This document shows positions 49,712 through 61,720 of a stretch of 64,000 nt of DNA, piece by piece. Numbering within the stretch: the first letter of the stretch is position 1; every line of letters starts with the position of its first letter. The notes under the pieces were generated by a model. The model saw only the letters and a program-made list of their open reading frames with translations. It did no database searches and was not told the DNA's origin. The stretch is taken from contig LUKI01000004.1 in the NCBI GenBank assembly GCA_001593685.1, forward strand, positions 1 to 64,000. Direction: 5' to 3'. The DNA is from Gammaproteobacteria bacterium F7. Its GTDB lineage: Bacteria; Pseudomonadota; Gammaproteobacteria; Pseudomonadales; IMCC2047. The position numbers were made by a program, and so were the translations under genes.

Positions 49712-50416
49712 ATGCTTACAGTTAGTCTTTATCGCTATAATCCTGAAACCGACAAAGCGCCGTACATGCAGGACGTTCAGCTTGACACCGGTGGCAAGGA
49801 CCTGATGGTGCTGGATGTGCTGGAATTACTGAAGGCACAGGATCCATCAATTGCCTATCGTCGTTCCTGCCGTGAAGGCGTATGTGGTTCCGATGGTATG
49901 AACATGAACGGTAAAAATGGCCTGGCCTGTATTACCGCACTGTCGGAAACTGTTAAAAACAACAAACTGGTTCTGCGTCCGCTGCCTGGTTTGCCTGTGG
50001 TTCGTGACCTTGTGGTTGATATGTCTATCTTCTACAAGCAGTATGAGAAGGTTAAGCCTTTCCTCATTAACAACAACCCGGCGCCTGCTATTGAGCGTCT
50101 GCAATCACCGGAAGATCGTGAAAAGCTGGATGGCCTGTACGAGTGTATTCTTTGTGCCTGTTGTTCAACATCGTGTCCTTCTTTCTGGTGGAATCCAGAT
50201 CGCTTCATCGGCCCAGCAGGACTGTTGCAAGCTTACCGCTTCCTGGCGGATAGCCGTGATACAGCCACTGCTGATCGTCTGGCCAATCTTGATGATCCGT
50301 TCAGCGTATTCCGCTGCCGTGGTATCATGAACTGCGTAAGTGTTTGTCCTAAGGGGTTGAACCCGACGCGTGCCATTGGTCATATTCGCGAGATGCTGAT
50401 CAGACGTGCTACCTAA
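49712..50416 (+). CDS. sdhB: Succinate dehydrogenase iron-sulfur subunit
   Basis: SdhB, 234 residues, relays electrons from FAD to quinone. The 2Fe-2S cluster is held by SCREGVCGSDGMNMNG near 53-68 and by a Cys near 74. The 4Fe-4S site is CILCACCSTSCPSF near 147-160. The 3Fe-4S/third-cluster ligands are CRGIMNCVSVCPKGLNP near 204-220. It ends the sdh operon; an intrinsic terminator follows at 50440. Confidence 0.96.
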   Translation: MLTVSLYRYNPETDKAPYMQDVQLDTGGKDLMVLDVLELLKAQDPSIAYRRSCREGVCGSDGMNMNGKNGLACITALSETVKNNKLVLRPLPGLPVVRDLVVDMSIFYKQYEKVKPFLINNNPAPAIERLQSPEDREKLDGLYECILCACCSTSCPSFWWNPDRFIGPAGLLQAYRFLADSRDTATADRLANLDDPFSVFRCRGIMNCVSVCPKGLNPTRAIGHIREMLIRRAT

Positions 50417-50439
50417 TTGGTAACGCAATAAGCAAGTGT

Positions 50440-50479
50440 AAAGCGGCTAGGTTGAGTCATCGATCTAGCCGCTTTTTTT
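50440..50479 (+). terminator. Intrinsic terminator between sdhB and sucA
   Basis: AAAGCGGCTAG (50440-50450) pairs with CTAGCCGCTTT (50465-50475) around a 14-base loop, followed by a T-run (to 50479). It lies 24 bases after the sdhB stop and makes sucA a separate or attenuated unit. Confidence 0.85.
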
Positions 50480-50674
50480 ATGCCTGAAATCATTGGCGGC
50501 ACTTATTAGTCTCTGGGACTAAAGGATAATACCGGTAATTGCCCGACTTCGTTAAATTGTAGGTGTTATAAGGCCGACGAGGTTGTTAAGCTTCAAGATA
50601 ACAGTCTATATTGTTTAAACAGCAGCAAGCTTTAACCGTCTCGACAACCCCTATCATACGAAACAGGATTAGCA

Positions 50675-53524
50675 GTGCAGCAAAGTAAGATGGAGCAGCA
50701 AAGTAAGATGGAGCAGATGTGGCAAACCGCTCATTTGCAGGGCAGTAACCTTACCTATGTAGAGCAGATTTACGAAGCCTATCTTCGTGATCCAGAAACC
50801 ATCTCCGCCGAGTGGCGAGATTATTTTGATAGTTTACCGAAAGTTAATGGCGAGCCAGCGATTGAGATTGCTTATTCCGATATCGAAACGCAGTTTAAGA
50901 CTATTGCGCAGCAGAGAAGTGGTAGTTATCAAATCGTTGATGCGGTTGATGTAGCGCACGAAAAGAAACAAATGTGCGTGCAGCGCATGATTGTCAGTTA
51001 CCGTACTCGTGGTCATCAGCATGCACAACTTGATCCGCTAAATTTACTTGAACGTGAAACCGTTCCCGATCTGGCGTTGGCCTATCACGGTTTAGAAGAG
51101 GCTGATTTAGGCACGGTATTTAGGTTAGGTACACTGCTATTAGGTCCAGCTAAAGCGCCGCTGAATGACATACTGAGTGGGCTGCAAAAAACCTACTGCA
51201 GCTCGATTGGTTTCGAATTTATGCATATTGTGGATTCGAAGGTAAAAGTGTGGTTTCAGCAACGTGTGGAGCCGGTACAGGCCCACCCCGATTATAGTCA
51301 TGAGGTCAAACGCCAGATCCTTCAGTCACTCACCAGTGCTGAGGGCTTAGAAAAGTACCTCGGCTCGCGTTATCCCGGCACCAAGCGTTTTGGATTGGAG
51401 GGTGGTGAAAGCCTGATCCCGATGATTGAAGAGCTGATTAACCGTGGCGCGGCCTATGGTGCCCAGGAAATGGTGATCGGCATGGCCCACCGTGGCCGTC
51501 TCAATGTGCTGGTGAATATACTTGGTAAAAAACCTTCTGAATTATTCGATGAGTTTGAAGGTAAAAATTCGATTGATTATGGATCTGGTGATGTGAAATA
51601 CCATCAGGGCTTTTCATCAAACTGGATTACTCCGCACGGAGATGTGCACCTGGCGTTATCTTTCAATCCGTCACACCTGGAAATCGTTTCGCCGGTGGTT
51701 GAAGGCTCTGTACGAGCGCGCCAGGATCGCCGTGTTGATGAAGAGAAACACCGTGTCGTGCCCATTATTATCCATGGCGATTCGGCGTTTGCCGGCCAGG
51801 GTGTGGTGATGGAAACGTTCCAGATGTCACAGACGCGGGGCTTCCATACAGGCGGCACCATCCACATCATTATTAATAATCAGGTTGGATTTACCACCAG
51901 TGATCCTCGTGATACGCGCTCGACGGAATACTGTACTGATGTAGCGAAGATGATTGAAGCGCCGATTCTGCATGTTAATGGTGATGATCCGGAGGCCGTA
52001 CTTTTTGTGACGCAGCTGGCGATGGACTACCGCAATGAATTCAAGCGTGACGTGGTCATTGATTTAGTGAGCTACCGCCGTCGTGGGCATAATGAGGCCG
52101 ATGAGCCTTCCGCGACTCAACCCATGATGTATCAGCGCATTAAAAAACTGGAGACTACTCGCGAGCTGTATGCGGCTAAGTTAATTGCTGAGGGAGTTGT
52201 TACGGAGCAAACCAGCCAGAGCATGATCAATGATTACCGTGCAGCCTTGGACGAGGGTGGACATAAGCATTTCCGCTGGCAGCGAGAACCTGATTTTTCG
52301 ATGTTTGTGGATTGGACGCCTTACCTGAATAATAAGTGGCGTAACACCTTTGATACGCGGATTGGTATTGATCGGCTGAAGGCCTTGGGGCGTGCTATTA
52401 CTACGGTGCCAGAAGGGTTTAGTCTGCAACGCCAGGTAAACAAAATCTATACTGATCGTCAGCAAATGATTGAAGGTGAGATTCCCGTCGACTGGGGTTG
52501 CGCCGAAGCGCTGGCTTATGCCTCGTTGCTTAATGCTGGCTACTCGGTGCGGCTTACTGGACAGGATGTTGGGCGAGGAACCTTTTCTCACCGCCATGCT
52601 GCCCTGTACTCGCAGACTGACGGTGAGCGTTATATCCCGTTGCAGCATATTAATGAAAACCAGCCCGACTTTGATCTTTATGATTCCCTGCTGTCAGAAA
52701 TGGCTGTGCTGGGATTTGAGTATGGCTACTCCAGCACCAATCCCAGGGCGATGGTGATTTGGGAGGCGCAATTTGGCGATTTTGCCAATAATGCGCAGGT
52801 GGTAATTGATCAGTTTATAACCAGTGGCGAGCATAAATGGAGTCGTCTGTCGGGGCTCACATTATTACTGCCCCATGGTTATGAAGGGCAGGGGCCTGAG
52901 CACTCTTCAGCACGCCTCGAGCGCTTTATGCAGCTGTGCGCGGAGCAAAATATTCAGGTGTGTATTCCGACCACACCGAAACAGGTTTTCCATATGTTGC
53001 GGCGGCAAATGATTCGTCCGTTACGAAAACCGTTAATTGTGATGACAGCTAAAAGCCTGTTGCGACACAAGCATGTTATTTCGCCTATCGAAGAGTTGGC
53101 TGAGGGTACTTTCAATCCCGTATTGGACGAAGTGGACGAGCTGGAAAGCAGCGCTGTGCGCCGGATCATAATGTGTAGCGGTAAGATCTATTATGACTTG
53201 CTCAATGCGCGTCGCGAAGATGAGCGTGATGACTTAGCTATTATTCGTCTAGAGCAGTTATATCCTTTTCCCGAAGAGGAGCTATTTTCGGTACTTTCCC
53301 AGTATACCCAAATCAGGGAGCTGACCTGGGTACAGGAAGAGCCACTGAACCAGGGGGTTTGGTATAGCAGCCAACATCACATGCGCCGTACTATTGCCCG
53401 TCATAAAAATTACATTACTTTGAGCCAAGTATCCCGCGAAGCATCGGCTGCGCCTGCTGCGGGATATATGGGGCTGCACCAGGAGCAGCAGGCTAAGGTA
53501 ATTCATGATGCGATTAATTTATAG
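50675..53524 (+). CDS. sucA: 2-oxoglutarate dehydrogenase E1 component
   Basis: E1 of the 2-oxoglutarate dehydrogenase complex, 949 residues, thiamine diphosphate-dependent. It has an N-terminal E2-binding segment (SNLTYVEQIYEAYLRDP near 24), the ThDP/Mg motifs HGDSAFAGQGVVMETFQM near 368 and IHIIINNQVGFTTS near 396, and the E1 C-terminal domain (HGYEGQGPEHSSARLERF near 733). The start is a GTG at 50675 preceded by AGGATTA. The first residues show a repeated QQSKME unit, from an 18-bp tandem duplication at 50677-50712. Confidence 0.95.
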   Translation: MQQSKMEQQSKMEQMWQTAHLQGSNLTYVEQIYEAYLRDPETISAEWRDYFDSLPKVNGEPAIEIAYSDIETQFKTIAQQRSGSYQIVDAVDVAHEKKQMCVQRMIVSYRTRGHQHAQLDPLNLLERETVPDLALAYHGLEEADLGTVFRLGTLLLGPAKAPLNDILSGLQKTYCSSIGFEFMHIVDSKVKVWFQQRVEPVQAHPDYSHEVKRQILQSLTSAEGLEKYLGSRYPGTKRFGLEGGESLIPMIEELINRGAAYGAQEMVIGMAHRGRLNVLVNILGKKPSELFDEFEGKNSIDYGSGDVKYHQGFSSNWITPHGDVHLALSFNPSHLEIVSPVVEGSVRARQDRRVDEEKHRVVPIIIHGDSAFAGQGVVMETFQMSQTRGFHTGGTIHIIINNQVGFTTSDPRDTRSTEYCTDVAKMIEAPILHVNGDDPEAVLFVTQLAMDYRNEFKRDVVIDLVSYRRRGHNEADEPSATQPMMYQRIKKLETTRELYAAKLIAEGVVTEQTSQSMINDYRAALDEGGHKHFRWQREPDFSMFVDWTPYLNNKWRNTFDTRIGIDRLKALGRAITTVPEGFSLQRQVNKIYTDRQQMIEGEIPVDWGCAEALAYASLLNAGYSVRLTGQDVGRGTFSHRHAALYSQTDGERYIPLQHINENQPDFDLYDSLLSEMAVLGFEYGYSSTNPRAMVIWEAQFGDFANNAQVVIDQFITSGEHKWSRLSGLTLLLPHGYEGQGPEHSSARLERFMQLCAEQNIQVCIPTTPKQVFHMLRRQMIRPLRKPLIVMTAKSLLRHKHVISPIEELAEGTFNPVLDEVDELESSAVRRIIMCSGKIYYDLLNARREDERDDLAIIRLEQLYPFPEEELFSVLSQYTQIRELTWVQEEPLNQGVWYSSQHHMRRTIARHKNYITLSQVSREASAAPAAGYMGLHQEQQAKVIHDAINL
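50677..50712 (+). repeat. 18-bp tandem duplication at the sucA start
   Basis: GCAGCAAAGTAAGATGGA occurs twice in direct succession (50677-50694 and 50695-50712), giving QQSKME twice. It lies at the very start of the reading frame. An ATG inside each copy is out of frame with the protein, but the frame itself is maintained. Confidence 0.9.
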
Positions 53525-53533
53525 GGATAAATC

Positions 53534-56235
<2,702 letters not shown>

Positions 56236-56251
56236 CCGGCTTGTGGCATAT

Positions 56252-56302
56252 CGAACAGCGTAACAAAGCTCTGCGTTTGGGGCAGACTTGCACCGCTGTT
56301 CG
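56252..56302 (+). other. Nested inverted repeat between lpdA and sucC
   Basis: A 9-bp perfect outer stem, CGAACAGCG (56252-56260) with CGCTGTTCG (56294-56302), encloses an inner stem of 8 bp with a bulged C (AAG-C-TCTGC, about 56266-56274, with GCAGACTT at 56282-56289). No T-run follows, so it is likely an mRNA processing or stability site, as the E. coli suc operon has REP/RIP-type structures between genes. Confidence 0.55.
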
Positions 56303-56355
56303 GGATGGCATGCTTATTTGAACCATTCGTAGAATGGCCATCAGGAGATTCCTAC

Positions 56356-57528
56356 ATGAACTTACATGAGTACCAGAGCAAGCAGCTGCTGGGCGAATAC
56401 GGTTTGCCCGTTTCACACGGCATTGCTGTGGATACGGTAAAAAAAGCAGTGGCTGCTGCCGGTGAAATTGGTGGTGAAAAGTGGGTCGTAAAAGCTCAGG
56501 TACATGCCGGCGGACGAGGTAAAGCTGGCGGTGTTAAAGTCGTTGATAATAAGGATGATGTAGCCAGTTTTGCACGTGACTGGTTGGGGCAACGCATGGT
56601 GACCTATCAAACCGATGCAAAAGGGCAGCCGGTTAACCGAATACTGGTCGAGCCCTGTACTGAAATTGCGAAAGAATACTATTTGGGAGTAGTGATTGAT
56701 CGAGCTACACGCCGAATTGTTTTTATGGCCTCCACTGAGGGGGGCGTGGAAATCGAAAAGGTTGCCGCCGAGACACCAGAGAAAATTTTAAAGGCCATTA
56801 TTGATCCGCTAACAGGCGCACAACCTTACCAGGCGAGAAAAATGGCCTTTAAATTAGGCTTTGAAGGCAAACAGGTTCAGCAGTTTACGCAAATTTTTCT
56901 GGGCCTTGCCAAAGTATTTGAAGACTGTGACTTGTCATTGCTGGAAATAAATCCGCTGGTAGTAACGCCGAAAGGAAAGCTGCAGTGTCTGGATGCCAAA
57001 ATTAATGTTGATGATAACGCGCTTTATCGTCAGGCAAAATTGAAAGAGTGGCATGATCCCACTCAGGAAGATGAACGCGAAGCGCATGCCCAAAAGTGGG
57101 ACCTTAATTATGTCGCGCTGGATGGCAATATTGGCTGTATGGTGAATGGTGCCGGATTGGCAATGGGAACCATGGACATGATTAAGCTGCATGGCGGCGA
57201 GCCGGCTAATTTTCTTGATGTTGGTGGTGGTGCGACTAAGGAGCGTGTGTCGGAAGCGCTGAAAATTATTCTTTCTGATGAAAATGTAAAAGTGGTGCTG
57301 GTCAATATTTTTGGCGGTATCGTGCGCTGTGACTTGATTGCCAACGGGGTGATTGAGGCTGTTGAAGAGGTGGGTGTGACTGTACCGGTAGTGGTCAGGC
57401 TTGAGGGAACAAACGCGGAGCAGGGACGAGATATTCTGCAGCAACGCGCGGGAATGAATTTGGTAGCGGCGGGTAGTTTATCCGAGTCTGCCCAGAAAGC
57501 GGTAGATGCAGCGGAGGCCGTTCAATGA
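56356..57528 (+). CDS. sucC: Succinyl-CoA synthetase beta subunit
   Basis: Beta subunit, ADP-forming type, 390 residues from the ATG at 56356 ([17 protein letters not shown]), the standard start with GGAG 8 bases upstream. The ATP-grasp domain has [19 protein letters not shown] near 41-59 and [13 protein letters not shown] [13 protein letters not shown] near 195. The CoA-ligase part has [13 protein letters not shown] near 291 and [10 protein letters not shown] near 315. It works with SucD to make GTP/ATP from succinyl-CoA. It overlaps sucD by 4 bases (ATGA). Confidence 0.96.
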   Translation: MNLHEYQSKQLLGEYGLPVSHGIAVDTVKKAVAAAGEIGGEKWVVKAQVHAGGRGKAGGVKVVDNKDDVASFARDWLGQRMVTYQTDAKGQPVNRILVEPCTEIAKEYYLGVVIDRATRRIVFMASTEGGVEIEKVAAETPEKILKAIIDPLTGAQPYQARKMAFKLGFEGKQVQQFTQIFLGLAKVFEDCDLSLLEINPLVVTPKGKLQCLDAKINVDDNALYRQAKLKEWHDPTQEDEREAHAQKWDLNYVALDGNIGCMVNGAGLAMGTMDMIKLHGGEPANFLDVGGGATKERVSEALKIILSDENVKVVLVNIFGGIVRCDLIANGVIEAVEEVGVTVPVVVRLEGTNAEQGRDILQQRAGMNLVAAGSLSESAQKAVDAAEAVQ

Positions 57529-58400
57529 GCATATTAATTGATAAAAATACTAAAGTGATTTGCCAGGGATTAACCGGTGCTCAGGGCTCTTTTCACACCG
57601 AACAGGCATTAGCGTGTGGCACTCAAGTGGTTGCTGGTGTTGTGCCGGGCAAAGGCGGGCAAACGCATCTTGGCTTGCCGGTTTTTAATAGTGTTAAAGA
57701 AGCCAAAGAAGTGACTGGGGCGACGGCGTCGGTGCTTTATGTGCCAGCTGCTTTTTGTAAAGACTCTATTCTTGAAGCCGCGAATGCCGGCATTGAACTG
57801 ATTGTTTGTATTACTGAAGGCATTCCAACATTGGATATGCTGTATGTGAAGGAAAAGTGTGATCAGCTCGGTGTGCGTCTGGTGGGGCCAAACTGCCCCG
57901 GTGTGATTACACCCGGGGAATGTAAAATTGGCATTATGCCTGCGTCGATTCACCTGCCAGGTAAAGTGGGCGTGGTGTCGCGCTCCGGTACGTTAACCTA
58001 TGAAGCAGTTAAGCAAACCACCGATTATGGTTTCGGCCAGTCAACTTGCGTCGGTATTGGTGGAGATCCTATTCCTGGATCGCATTTTATTGATATTCTT
58101 GCGTTGTTTGAAGCTGACCCAAAAACTGAAGCGATTGTGATGATTGGTGAAATTGGTGGCACGGCAGAGGAAGAGGCGGCCGCCTATATTCGTGACCATG
58201 TTAGCAAGCCAGTTGTGTCCTATATTGCGGGTGTTGCCGCGCCGGCAGGCAAGCGTATGGGGCATGCTGGAGCCATTATTGCCGGTGGTAAGGGCACTGC
58301 TGACGAGAAGTTTGCAGCGCTGGAAGCGGCCGGTGTGAAAACGGTTAGAAGCCTTGCTTGCATCGGTGAAGCGCTGGCAGAGATTACTGGTTGGTCATAG
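57525..58400 (+). CDS. sucD: Succinyl-CoA synthetase alpha subunit
   Basis: Alpha subunit, 291 residues. CoA binding is [15 protein letters not shown] near 14-28. The acid-thiol segment is [16 protein letters not shown] near 121. The phosphorylated active-site His is in [18 protein letters not shown] near 242-259. [14 protein letters not shown] near 207 is also typical. The gene ends the suc operon and is followed by a strong terminator. Confidence 0.97.
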   Translation: MSILIDKNTKVICQGLTGAQGSFHTEQALACGTQVVAGVVPGKGGQTHLGLPVFNSVKEAKEVTGATASVLYVPAAFCKDSILEAANAGIELIVCITEGIPTLDMLYVKEKCDQLGVRLVGPNCPGVITPGECKIGIMPASIHLPGKVGVVSRSGTLTYEAVKQTTDYGFGQSTCVGIGGDPIPGSHFIDILALFEADPKTEAIVMIGEIGGTAEEEAAAYIRDHVSKPVVSYIAGVAAPAGKRMGHAGAIIAGGKGTADEKFAALEAAGVKTVRSLACIGEALAEITGWS

Positions 58401-58414
58401 GCTGTTAAGTTAAG

Positions 58415-58446
58415 CAAAAAAGGGTGTCTGCGGACGCCCTTTTTTT
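58415..58446 (+). terminator. Intrinsic terminator of the suc operon
   Basis: AAGGGTGTC (58420-58428) pairs with GACGCCCTT (58433-58441), one G-T, with loop TGCG, preceded by an A-run and followed by T to 58446. Confidence 0.9.
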
Positions 58447-58504
58447 GTGGGTGTAATTTTTATGATTTAGTGGTCATAGTAAACGTATAACAAGGTTTGT
58501 GTTT

Positions 58505-58888
58505 ATGTTTACTGTTATCTCTGCGTTTGGACTACTGATTGCCGCAATTGGTTTATGGGGGTTTATTCTGCCGAAACCCTTTATGCGAGCCATGCAAACC
58601 TTTGTGCTTTCTTCAAAAGGACTCTACATCATTTTCGGTTTTCGGTTATTGCTGGGTTCTCTGTTACTGATCGCCGCGCCCATGAGTCATTATTCAACAT
58701 TATTTTATGTGGTCGGTGTGCTAGCACTGTTTGGTGCCATGGTGACCTTGATGCTGGGACCAGATAATATTGAGCGTTATATGCAGTGGTGGCTTTTGCG
58801 TCCGGCAATTTGTTTGCGTGTCATGATGTTAATTGCCTGGCTGTTAGGCGTTGTACTTATTTATGTGTCATTGTTAAGCATTAATTGA
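58505..58888 (+). CDS. Small four-helix membrane protein
   Basis: A 127-residue protein with about four hydrophobic segments (approximately 1-22, 38-58, 64-82, 100-122). It begins with FTVISAFGLLIAAIGLWGF and contains PDNIERYMQWW in a loop near 84-94. It is of unknown function and I do not recognise a named family with confidence. AAGG lies 9 bases upstream of the ATG at 58505, which I prefer over the GTG at 58499. Confidence 0.7.
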   Translation: MFTVISAFGLLIAAIGLWGFILPKPFMRAMQTFVLSSKGLYIIFGFRLLLGSLLLIAAPMSHYSTLFYVVGVLALFGAMVTLMLGPDNIERYMQWWLLRPAICLRVMMLIAWLLGVVLIYVSLLSIN

Positions 58889-59002
58889 TCCAGGCCTACG
58901 GCTATTTCGTTTTAGATACTGCTAGAGCTTGATTCAGCGGCCCAACTACAACATGATGGCTTTATATTGATCCATAAACGCGATAAGGAATAGCGCTACT
59001 TA

Positions 59003-59944
59003 ATGATGATGCTAAAGAACGTTGGCTTTTTTCTGTTAGCAACACTTCTGGTTCTTAATTTTCCAACAGCCACGGCCTACGAAAGGACTGAGGATGTGCA
59101 AGGAGCGTCTGATTCTGAGCTATTTGAACGCTACCCCCGCACTAAAATTGACGAATTCAGTGTCGTTGAGGCAAACGATTATCTGTTGGCGCTTGATTCA
59201 CCGAAGACCGTGAATGGTGTCATGGATATTGAGTATTCCGAACGCTTGGCGGGGCAATTAACACGTATTACCTACCGTGCGCCGGACGGCGAAGATTCAA
59301 AAAAAATATTTGGTCATTTCCGTAGCCAGCTGACTTCTTTATCACATGAGCTTTTATTTGAATGCCATGGTCGTGAGTGTGGCAGCAGTAATCAGTGGGC
59401 AAACCGTATTTTTGGTATTGCAAAACTCTACGGCCCCCAGCGTTACCAGCATTATTTGGCGGCTCAAATCAATACCGATAACGGGCCTGTTTTTATGGTG
59501 CTTTACAGTATTAAGCGAGGTAATAAGCGGGTATACACGCAGCTTGATTTGTTAACGCCGGATAGCAACAGTGCGAAGTCTCTTGATGTGAACCCCCGAA
59601 CTATTATTAATGAACTCAAATACACGGGGGTCTATGATCTTCGTAACCTTAGCTTTGATGATAATGATGAAGTGACGGTGGTCGCTGAACAGCGATTAAA
59701 ACCGGTTGCCAATGCGCTAAGTAAAAATACCCGTTTAGAGTGCTACGTGGTTGGACACTTGACAGATGAGCAGCCGCTAACCGATTTAAAAAAGCGCTCT
59801 TTGGCGCGGGCTGAGTCAGTCATTAAGGCTTTGGTTAAGCTGGGTGTTAATGCCGATCAGCTGAATGCACAGGGCGTTGGTCCATTGGCGCCCATTCGCC
59901 GTGGTACGGAAAACTTAAATAGAATCAGTCTTGTACTTCAGTAG
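59003..59944 (+). CDS. DUF4892 domain protein with OmpA-like C-terminal domain
   Basis: A 313-residue exported protein. The first 25 residues are a signal peptide (ends ATA, before YERTED). The body (about 50-190) is the DUF4892 domain, seen in LTRITYRAPDGEDSKKIFGHF and GSSNQWANRIFGIAKLYGPQRYQHYLAA. The C-terminal third is OmpA-like with RLKPVANALSKNTRLECYVVGHL and LKKRSLARAESVIKALVKLGV, which would bind peptidoglycan or interact in the periplasm. The function is unknown. It is followed by a bidirectional terminator shared with folE. Confidence 0.85.
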   Translation: MMMLKNVGFFLLATLLVLNFPTATAYERTEDVQGASDSELFERYPRTKIDEFSVVEANDYLLALDSPKTVNGVMDIEYSERLAGQLTRITYRAPDGEDSKKIFGHFRSQLTSLSHELLFECHGRECGSSNQWANRIFGIAKLYGPQRYQHYLAAQINTDNGPVFMVLYSIKRGNKRVYTQLDLLTPDSNSAKSLDVNPRTIINELKYTGVYDLRNLSFDDNDEVTVVAEQRLKPVANALSKNTRLECYVVGHLTDEQPLTDLKKRSLARAESVIKALVKLGVNADQLNAQGVGPLAPIRRGTENLNRISLVLQ

Positions 59945-59957
59945 TTAAACGCGCACA

Positions 59958-59994
59958 AAAAAGCCCCGCTGGTTTTGCCAGCGGGGCTTTTTAT
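59958..59994. terminator. Bidirectional terminator between the DUF4892 gene and folE
   Basis: AAAAGCCCCGCTGG pairs with CCAGCGGGGCTTTT around TTTTG (59959-59991), with A-run and T-run on either side. It serves both convergent genes. Confidence 0.9.
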
Positions 59995-60010
59995 TGGCTT
60001 TGGTTTTCTA

Positions 60011-60553
60011 TCAATCTTTAATCAGTGATAGAAACTCGCTGCGTGTTGCGTGGTTTTCACGGAAGATACCCAGCATAGAAGACGTCTTCATGGAAGAGTT
60101 TTGCTTCTCTACACCGCGCATCATCATGCACATGTGCTTGGCTTCAACGATAACACCCACACCGCGTGCGTCGGTCACATCCATAATTGACTGAGCGATT
60201 TCCTGTGTCAGTTTTTCCTGAATTTGCAGGCGGCGGGCAAACATGTCAACAACACGAGCAACCTTGGAGAGGCCTAGTACACGGCCATTTGGAATATAGG
60301 CAACGTGACATTTTCCAATGAATGGCAACAGGTGGTGTTCGCATAAGGAATACAGCTCAATATCCTTAACAATGACCATTTCGTCACACTCTGATTCGAA
60401 CAGTGCGTTGTTAACGATCTCTTCCAGGGACTGTTCGTAACCACGATTGATAAACGCAAAAGCCTTGGCGGCACGTTTAGGAGTGTCTACTAGACCTTCA
60501 CGATTCAGGTCTTCGCCAATTGCTTCAATAATCTTTGCGAAATGTTGTTCCAT
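60011..60553 (-). CDS. folE: GTP cyclohydrolase I
   Basis: FolE, 180 residues, converts GTP to 7,8-dihydroneopterin triphosphate at the start of folate synthesis. The zinc and catalytic motif is [29 protein letters not shown] (CEHH near 71-74, His in KCHVAY near 82). [23 protein letters not shown] near 130-152 holds the second zinc Cys. The short N terminus and length match the unifunctional FolE2-independent class I enzyme. It is divergent from prmB with a 164-base spacer. Confidence 0.95.
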   Translation of the reverse strand: MEQHFAKIIEAIGEDLNREGLVDTPKRAAKAFAFINRGYEQSLEEIVNNALFESECDEMVIVKDIELYSLCEHHLLPFIGKCHVAYIPNGRVLGLSKVARVVDMFARRLQIQEKLTQEIAQSIMDVTDARGVGVIVEAKHMCMMMRGVEKQNSSMKTSSMLGIFRENHATRSEFLSLIKD

Positions 60554-60717
60554 TTGCCTTCCAAACTAGTTCAAAAAAATTGGGTGCTAACCCTACGCCA
60601 AGGGGCCCTTGAGGTAAAGTTTTTTTGCGCTGAAGCGCCTTATTTAGCGCAATAGGAGGGATATTTTCGCTTATATTGGATAGAATTGCTCGTCTTAAAA
60701 CAAACGTTGGTATTTTC

Positions 60718-61650
60718 ATGAGTCAAGAGATTGAAGGGCAAGCATCGATAATCGGTACGCTGGAAACCGTTCGCGATTACATTCGCTGGGCAGCTTCCAG
60801 TTTTAACTGCGAGCAGGTTTACTTCGGTCACGGCTCAGATAATGCCTGGGATGAAGCTGTTTTTCTGGTACTAGGTGCGCTGCACTTACCTTGGGATACG
60901 GATCCTGCTGTGTTGGATTCCAGGCTGATTCCTGCTGAACGTGAACGCGTGTGCGCGTTGATAGAACGTCGTTGTAAAGAACGTATACCGATGGCTTACT
61001 TAATTAATGAAGCTTGGTTTGCCGGTATGCCAATCTATGTCGATGAGCGGGTGCTGGTGCCTCGTTCTCCCATTGCGGAACTCATTGAAAATGGTTTTAC
61101 GCCTTGGTTATGCGGTGATGAGGTGAGCCAGATTTTGGATATGTGTACCGGTAGTGGCTGTATCGGTATCGCCTGTGCAATGGCATTTCCCGATGCTGAA
61201 GTTGATTTAGTGGATATCTCCGGCGATGCCTTGGATGTGGCAAATATCAATATCAAACGTCACCACCTTGAAGGGCGTGTGAAAGCAATTGCCTCGGATC
61301 TGTTCGCCGGTGTTTCCAAAGATAAAGAGTACGATTTGATCGTCACTAATCCGCCCTATGTCGACCTGAATGATTTGTCGAGCATGCCGGGTGAATATCA
61401 TCATGAGCCGCCATTAGGCTTGGGTTCTGGTGACGACGGGTTGGACTGCATCCGCCAGATTTTACGTGATGCGCCAGATTACCTGTCAGAATACGGTGTA
61501 TTGGTCGGTGAAGTGGGTAATAGCTGTGAAGCGCTGAGCGAAGCTTTCCCGGAGGTTCCTTTTTTATGGTTGGAGCTGGAGCGGGGCGGACATGGTGTGT
61601 TTGTGCTGACAGCCGGACAGCTTTTGCAGCACAGAGAGCATTTTAAATAA
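60718..61650 (+). CDS. prmB: Ribosomal protein L3 glutamine methyltransferase PrmB
   Basis: PrmB, 310 residues from the ATG at 60718, methylates a glutamine of ribosomal protein L3. The HemK-type SAM motif is LDMCTGSGCIGIACAMAFP near 142-160, and motif IV is VTNPPYVDLNDLSSMPGEYHHEPPLGLGSG-type (NPPY near 209-212). VPRSPIAELIENGF near 117 is a PrmB-like region that distinguishes it from PrmC. The open frame extends upstream to 60676, but the ATG at 60718 gives the usual length. The ribosome-binding site is weak. Confidence 0.93.
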   Translation: MSQEIEGQASIIGTLETVRDYIRWAASSFNCEQVYFGHGSDNAWDEAVFLVLGALHLPWDTDPAVLDSRLIPAERERVCALIERRCKERIPMAYLINEAWFAGMPIYVDERVLVPRSPIAELIENGFTPWLCGDEVSQILDMCTGSGCIGIACAMAFPDAEVDLVDISGDALDVANINIKRHHLEGRVKAIASDLFAGVSKDKEYDLIVTNPPYVDLNDLSSMPGEYHHEPPLGLGSGDDGLDCIRQILRDAPDYLSEYGVLVGEVGNSCEALSEAFPEVPFLWLELERGGHGVFVLTAGQLLQHREHFK

Positions 61651-61720
61651 GGCGATTCCTGCTCTCGCAGGAGTGACCAAGATACTATTTTTATAACTGC
61701 AGTTTATATTTTGGAAAATT

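Noticed and set aside
47997..49725. Long open frames on the other strand or frame within sdhA and neighbouring TCA genes
   Set aside because: They are shadow frames of strongly biased coding sequences; the sdhA reading is unambiguous.
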